Positions 60,048 through 64,000 of a stretch of DNA of 64,000 nt are shown piece by piece. How positions within the stretch are numbered: position 1 is the first letter of the stretch; every line of letters starts with the position of its first letter. The position numbers were made by a program, and so were the translations under genes. The notes beneath the pieces are model-generated. The model was not told the DNA's origin and ran no database searches. It saw only the letters and a program-made list of their open reading frames with translations. This DNA is from Streptomyces sp. Je 1-79 (GTDB taxonomy: Bacteria; Actinomycetota; Actinomycetes; Streptomycetales; Streptomycetaceae). Where the stretch lies: positions 62,001 to 126,000 of the forward strand of contig NZ_JAMGSL010000016.1 in assembly GCF_025195125.1 (NCBI RefSeq), written 5' to 3'.

Positions 60048-62144
60048 TCAGCCTGGGCCCGTCGACGCGGACGCGACCGTCGCGTGCACCGGGCCGATCT
60101 CGCACCACACCGCCTTGCCCTCGCCGCGTGGCTCCACACCCCACCGGGACGCCAGCGCGTCGAGCAGCAGCAGCCCTCGCCCCGAGGTCGCCGCCTCGCC
60201 CGGCGTACGCCTGCGGGGCCAGGCGCTCGACCGGTCCTGCACCGAGAGCCGTACCCGGCGCACCGGCTCCGGCAGCACCTCCAGCGTGAGCACCGCTCCG
60301 CCCTCGGTGTGCAGCAGCACGTTGACGAGCAGCTCGCCCGTCAAAAGCTCGGCGTCGTCGGCCAGTTCGGCCATGCTCCAGTCCCGGAGCGCCTGGCCCA
60401 CCGCAGCCCGCGCGTCCGAGAGACCCTGCGGATCCGCCTGGTGGATGTACTGGTGGATGCGCGGGGCCCGAGGCGTACCGGGGTCCGGGCTGCGGCGCAG
60501 GACGAGCAGCGCCACGTCGTCGCCCGCGCCCCACCGCTCCCACAGCTGCTCCGACAGATGGTCCGCGAGCGCCTCCGCCTGCGGGGGGCCGCTGCTCATC
60601 GCCGCGGACAGCGCGTCGAGACCGGACTCGATGTCCGAGCCGGGCTGTTCGACCAGGCCGTCCGTGCAGAGCACCAGCGTCTCGCCGGGTACGAGGTCGA
60701 GCCGGGTCTCCGGGAACTCCTCGTCCCCGAACACGGTCGCCAGGCCGAGCGGCAGCCCGCCCCGGAGCTTTGGCTGCCCCACCCTGCCGTCCGTGTGCCG
60801 GATCAGCGGCCCCAGATGGCCGGCGCGCACCGCGCGCACGGTCCCCGTGCCCAGGTCGACCTGGGCGTAGGTGCAGGTCGCGAAGCGGTTGGTGTCGAGT
60901 TCGGCGAGGAAGCGGGAGGCCCGGGCCAGTACGGTCGACGGCGCGTGGCCCTCACCCGCGTACGCCCGGAGCGCGATCCGCAGCTGGCCCATGATCGCGG
61001 CCGCGTGCGTGTCGTGCCCCTGGACGTCCCCGACGACGACCCCGACCCGGCCCCGGGGCAGCGAGATCACGTCGTACCAGTCGCCGCCGACCTGCCGCCC
61101 GCTCCACGCCGCGTGGTACCGGACCGCGATCTCGCCGCCGGAGATCGCCGGGATGCGCCGCGGCAGCATCGTCTCCTGCAGCCCGGTCGCCAGCTCGCGC
61201 TCCTCGTCGAAGAGGATGGCGCGCTGGAGGGACTGCGCGACGATCGCGGCGAGCCCGAGCAGCAGGTTGCGCTCGTCGGCGTTGAACGTCGAGCGGCGCC
61301 GGTAGAACAGCGCCATCCCGCCGAGCGAGCGCGCCTGGGCGATCAGGGGCAGGTAGCAGGCGGACCGGAACCTCAGCCGCTCGACGTACGGGGCGAGTTC
61401 CGGGAAGTCCCGGCCGAGGGTGGAGAACGTGGGCACGAACCGGGGCCGCCCGCTCAGTACCGCTTCGGCCAGGGGCAGGCCCCGGTCGAGGCGGCGCGAG
61501 CGGAAGTCGTTCAGGGCGTCCAGGGACTCCCCGCTGAGCGCGATGACGTTGAGCGAGCCGTTCTCCACGAGACCGAGCGCGAGCCCGTCCGCGCCGAGCC
61601 GGGCGAGACCACTGGGGCCGGTCATGGCCGCCGTCACGTCGTCGACCGTCACCGCCCGCGACAGCGCGTGCGTGGTCCGCTCGACGATGCTCGTCTGGAC
61701 CTCGCGGCGCTTCTCGAGGTCCAGGACGAATTCGGAGTGCGTGACCTCGGCCGTCGTGTCCCGGACGATCCCCACGATCCGGTGGGCCATCCCGTCGGCC
61801 GTGCGCAGAATCCGTGCCTGCACATGCGTCCACTGGGGTGTACCGTCCTCGTCCGCGGTCTCGAAGTGCGCGGAGTACGAGGTCTCGCCGCTGGTGATGG
61901 CACGGTGGATCACCGCGTCGAGCCGGGCCCGCTCATCGGTGTCCAGGCGCTGGACGAGGGTGGCGGGGCGCCCGTCGAACGCGCCCGAGTCCAGCCCGAA
62001 GACCAGCAGCCCCGCCTCGTCGACGTCGATGGTGCCCGTGTCGAGGTCCCAGTCGAAGCTGCCGGTCCGATTCATGGCGAGCCGCTCGGTGGGCCCGATC
62101 TCGCCACTGTGCGTGCCCCGGTCGTCATCGGTCATCCTCACCAT
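60048..62144 (-). CDS. PAS-GAF-SpoIIE-HATPase phosphatase/regulator
   Basis: Signalling protein of 698 residues. A PAS domain (about 20-125) precedes a GAF domain (about 160-320; FRSACYLPLIAQARSLGGMA). The SpoIIE/PP2C phosphatase (about 345-545) has VGGDWYDVISLPRGRVGVVV then GDVQGHDTHAA with metal-binding Asp, and GAGDDVALLVLRR. The C-terminal anti-sigma-type HATPase (about 570-690) has ELLVNVLLHTEG. Such proteins act in partner-switching control of sigma factors such as sigma-B types. The start is ATG 62144 or ATG 62135. It diverges from the SARP gene. Confidence 0.93.
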   Translation of the reverse strand: MVRMTDDDRGTHSGEIGPTERLAMNRTGSFDWDLDTGTIDVDEAGLLVFGLDSGAFDGRPATLVQRLDTDERARLDAVIHRAITSGETSYSAHFETADEDGTPQWTHVQARILRTADGMAHRIVGIVRDTTAEVTHSEFVLDLEKRREVQTSIVERTTHALSRAVTVDDVTAAMTGPSGLARLGADGLALGLVENGSLNVIALSGESLDALNDFRSRRLDRGLPLAEAVLSGRPRFVPTFSTLGRDFPELAPYVERLRFRSACYLPLIAQARSLGGMALFYRRRSTFNADERNLLLGLAAIVAQSLQRAILFDEERELATGLQETMLPRRIPAISGGEIAVRYHAAWSGRQVGGDWYDVISLPRGRVGVVVGDVQGHDTHAAAIMGQLRIALRAYAGEGHAPSTVLARASRFLAELDTNRFATCTYAQVDLGTGTVRAVRAGHLGPLIRHTDGRVGQPKLRGGLPLGLATVFGDEEFPETRLDLVPGETLVLCTDGLVEQPGSDIESGLDALSAAMSSGPPQAEALADHLSEQLWERWGAGDDVALLVLRRSPDPGTPRAPRIHQYIHQADPQGLSDARAAVGQALRDWSMAELADDAELLTGELLVNVLLHTEGGAVLTLEVLPEPVRRVRLSVQDRSSAWPRRRTPGEAATSGRGLLLLDALASRWGVEPRGEGKAVWCEIGPVHATVASASTGPG

Positions 62145-62225
62145 TGTCGAACCCGCGCCCCTCGGACGCCATGGCGGCGACACACCGCGTGTCGGAGTCG
62201 TGACCTGTCGGGGGAGAATGGGCCG

Positions 62226-64000
62226 GTGATCATCGCGTACCGCGTTCTCGGCCCCTGCCAGGCCGTTCTGGCCGACGGCCGGGAGGCCGCGCTCGGCGGA
62301 GCCCGGCTCAGGGCCCTGCTCGCGGCGCTGGCCGCCGCCGGCGGGCGTGGCGTCCGTACGGGTGAGCTGATCGAGGCGATCTGGCAGGACGATCCGCCCG
62401 GGGACGGCACCGAGGCGCTCCAGGCCCTGGTCGGACGGCTGCGCCGGGCGCTCGGGAGGGAAGCGGTGGTCTCGCTCGCCGGCGGGTACGGGCTCGCGGC
62501 GGGGCCTGAGGACGTGGACCTGTACGTGTTCGAGCGGCTGGCCGGAGAGGGGGCCGGGGCGCTTGCGGCCGGGGAGGCCGACCGGGCGGCACGGCTGCTC
62601 GACGAGGCGCTCGGGCTCTGGCGCGGCCCCGCGCTCGCCGATCTGCCGGGCCGCGGCGGCGACCCTCTGGTCGTACGGGTGGAACAGCGCCACGCGCGCG
62701 TGCGCAGGGACCGGCTCGCCGCCGCCGTGGCCCTCGGCCGGGCCGAGACGGCGATCGCCCCGCTGGAGGCCCTGGCGGCCGAGCACCCCCTGGACGAACC
62801 CCTCCAGGCGCTCCGCATCCGCGCCCTCGGCGCGGCGGGCCGCGCCGCCGAGGCGCTGTCGGTCTACGACGAGGTACGGAGCGTCCTCGCCGACCGGCTG
62901 GGGGCGGACCCGGGGGCCGAACTCCGATCACTGCACGCGGAGTTGCTCGCGGGCCAGGAGCCGAGGGCGGAGCCCCACCGCGTCCCTGCCCGGCTGACCT
63001 CCTTCGTGGGGCGCGACAGCGAACTCCACTCCCTGGTGGCCGAACTGGAAGAGCGGCGTCTGGTCACCCTGCTCGGACCCGGCGGGGTGGGCAAGACCCG
63101 GCTGGCCCTGGAGGCCGCCGAACGCGGTGCGGGGCGGTGGCCGGACGGCGTACGGATCGCCGAACTGGCCTCCGTTCGCGCGCAGTCCGACGTTCCTGCC
63201 GCTGTTCTGACCGCTCTGGGCGGGCGCGAGACGCAGTTGTGGGGCGGCGACGCCCGTGACGAACTCACCCGGCTCGTGGAGTACTGCGCGCCGCGTCGGC
63301 TGCTGCTCCTCCTGGACAACGGCGAGCACGTGGTGGGCGCGGCGGCGGAGCTCGCGGAGCAGCTGCTCGCGCGCTGCCCCGGGGTGACGGTACTGGCGAC
63401 GAGTCGCGAACCGTTGGGCGTACCAGGGGAGTTCGTACGTCCCGTGGAGCCGCTGCCTCAGGACAAGGCGTTGCGGCTGCTGGCGGACCGGGGCGCCGCC
63501 GCCCGTCCGTCCTTCGACCCGGCCGACGACCCCGAGGCGTGTGCGGAGATCTGCCGGCGACTGGACGGCCTCCCGCTGGCGATCGAGCTCGCGGCGGCGC
63601 GTCTTCGCCTGCTGGCGCCGCGCCAGATCGCCGACCGCCTGGACGACCGTTTCCGGCTGCTGACCTCGGGCGCCCGGACCGCCCCGCCCCGCCGGCAGAC
63701 GCTCCGGGCGGTCGTCGACTGGTCCTGGGACCTCCTGACCGATCCCGAACGCGCCGTCCTGCGCCGTCTGTCGGTCTTCTCGGGCGGCTGCGGCCTCGGG
63801 GCGGCGGAAGCGGTCTGCACGCCCTCCGCCGACGCCCCGGCGGGATCCGCACGCGCGGAACAGGGGGCGCGCGCTGCCTCCGTAAGGGCGGCGGCGTCGC
63901 CCGGTGACGCCCTGGATGTGCTCGGTTCGCTCGTCGACAAGTCGCTGGTCGTCGCCGCGCCCACCGACGACGGGACCATGCGCTACCGGCTCCTGGAGAC
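62226..64000 (+). CDS. SARP-type regulator (BTAD plus NB-ARC), C-terminus outside window
   Basis: Large regulator, open from GTG 62226 to the window end (591 residues seen). The N-terminal OmpR-like DNA-binding part (about 1-90) is followed by BTAD (about 92-240: DLYVFERLAGEGAGALAAGE, LALWRGPALADLPG-like). The NB-ARC ATPase begins ~250 with TSFVGRDSELHSLVAELEER. Its P-loop GPGGVGKTRLALEAA is at ~284, and its Walker B region LLLLLDNGEHV follows. LDGLPLAIELAAARLRLLAP is typical. AfsR-like or LuxR-like pathway activators have this layout. GGGGGAG is upstream of the GTG. Target genes are unknown. Confidence 0.92.
   Translation, partial: MIIAYRVLGPCQAVLADGREAALGGARLRALLAALAAAGGRGVRTGELIEAIWQDDPPGDGTEALQALVGRLRRALGREAVVSLAGGYGLAAGPEDVDLYVFERLAGEGAGALAAGEADRAARLLDEALGLWRGPALADLPGRGGDPLVVRVEQRHARVRRDRLAAAVALGRAETAIAPLEALAAEHPLDEPLQALRIRALGAAGRAAEALSVYDEVRSVLADRLGADPGAELRSLHAELLAGQEPRAEPHRVPARLTSFVGRDSELHSLVAELEERRLVTLLGPGGVGKTRLALEAAERGAGRWPDGVRIAELASVRAQSDVPAAVLTALGGRETQLWGGDARDELTRLVEYCAPRRLLLLLDNGEHVVGAAAELAEQLLARCPGVTVLATSREPLGVPGEFVRPVEPLPQDKALRLLADRGAAARPSFDPADDPEACAEICRRLDGLPLAIELAAARLRLLAPRQIADRLDDRFRLLTSGARTAPPRRQTLRAVVDWSWDLLTDPERAVLRRLSVFSGGCGLGAAEAVCTPSADAPAGSARAEQGARAASVRAAASPGDALDVLGSLVDKSLVVAAPTDDGTMRYRLLE

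Overview
The window is chromosomal DNA from a high-GC actinomycete, almost certainly a Streptomyces. The GC content is very high with strong third-position bias. GTG starts are common, and many gene pairs overlap by ATGA or GTGA. The gene set is typical of the genus: a conservon, a Streptomyces-type gvp cluster, a streptophobe-type membrane protein, a SARP regulator, and DUF1876/DUF5709/DUF5994-like proteins. I found no rRNA, tRNA, CRISPR array, insertion sequence or phage genes. All identifications rest on reading the sequence and on recalled family features; no database search was run.

Layout. (1) 1-1274: end-truncated cation/proton antiporter. (2) 2259-6540: complete five-gene conservon (cvnA-E). 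It ends in a P450 whose ExxR motif is replaced by EQVLW, as in CYP157. A convergent terpene synthase (6678-7733) lies behind a strong shared terminator. (3) 8057-9896: HIT-like protein, a truncated and frameshifted 3-hydroxyisobutyrate dehydrogenase remnant, and an intact enoyl-CoA hydratase. (4) 10020-12695: metE under a cobalamin riboswitch, then an F420-type luciferase-like oxidoreductase and a pyruvate-oxidase-like TPP enzyme. (5) 15982-22708: gas-vesicle locus gvpO-A-F-G-J-L-S-K on the minus strand, with two divergent genes for strongly charged proteins. (6) 22770-23822: two CsbD-like proteins and a DUF5709-like protein, all with sigma-B-like promoter candidates. (7) 24159-27715: two-domain molbindin, a frameshifted secreted repeat protein and a glycine-rich secreted protein.

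(8) 27812-32783: mutA-mutB-meaB operon (methylmalonyl-CoA mutase and its GTPase chaperone), next to a nicotinate phosphoribosyltransferase. (9) 34455-38353: GNAT-AAA+ fusion, a small DUF5994-led operon, a MaoC hydratase and a DUF1876 protein. (10) 38567-46718: Tat-exported flavoprotein dehydrogenase, CBS-BON protein, GH64 beta-1,3-glucanase with tandem LacI-type operators, exonuclease, GntR regulator, and a divergent CoA-transferase / glutaryl-CoA-dehydrogenase-like pair. (11) 46792-55731: FBP zinc-finger protein, DUF6777-like lipo/membrane protein, 22-bp tandem repeats, streptophobe, Ser/Thr kinase, its partner protein, a two-FHA ABC transporter and a TetR regulator. (12) 55839-64000: class II aldolase, ThuA-like protein, succinate-semialdehyde dehydrogenase, HhH-PHP protein, SpoIIE-type phosphatase and an end-truncated SARP regulator.

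How the genes work together. The clearest functional units are the conservon with its terpene/P450 pair (membrane-associated G-protein-like signalling next to terpenoid chemistry), the gas-vesicle and stress-protein island, the methylmalonyl-CoA operon, and the kinase / FHA-transporter module. I saw no obviously unprecedented large system. The most unusual points are the rearranged gvp locus with opposite-charge low-complexity tails, the GNAT-AAA+ fusion, the PolX-like protein without a polymerase domain, an 18-bp element repeated in front of apparently leaderless genes, and the 22-bp tandem repeat block.
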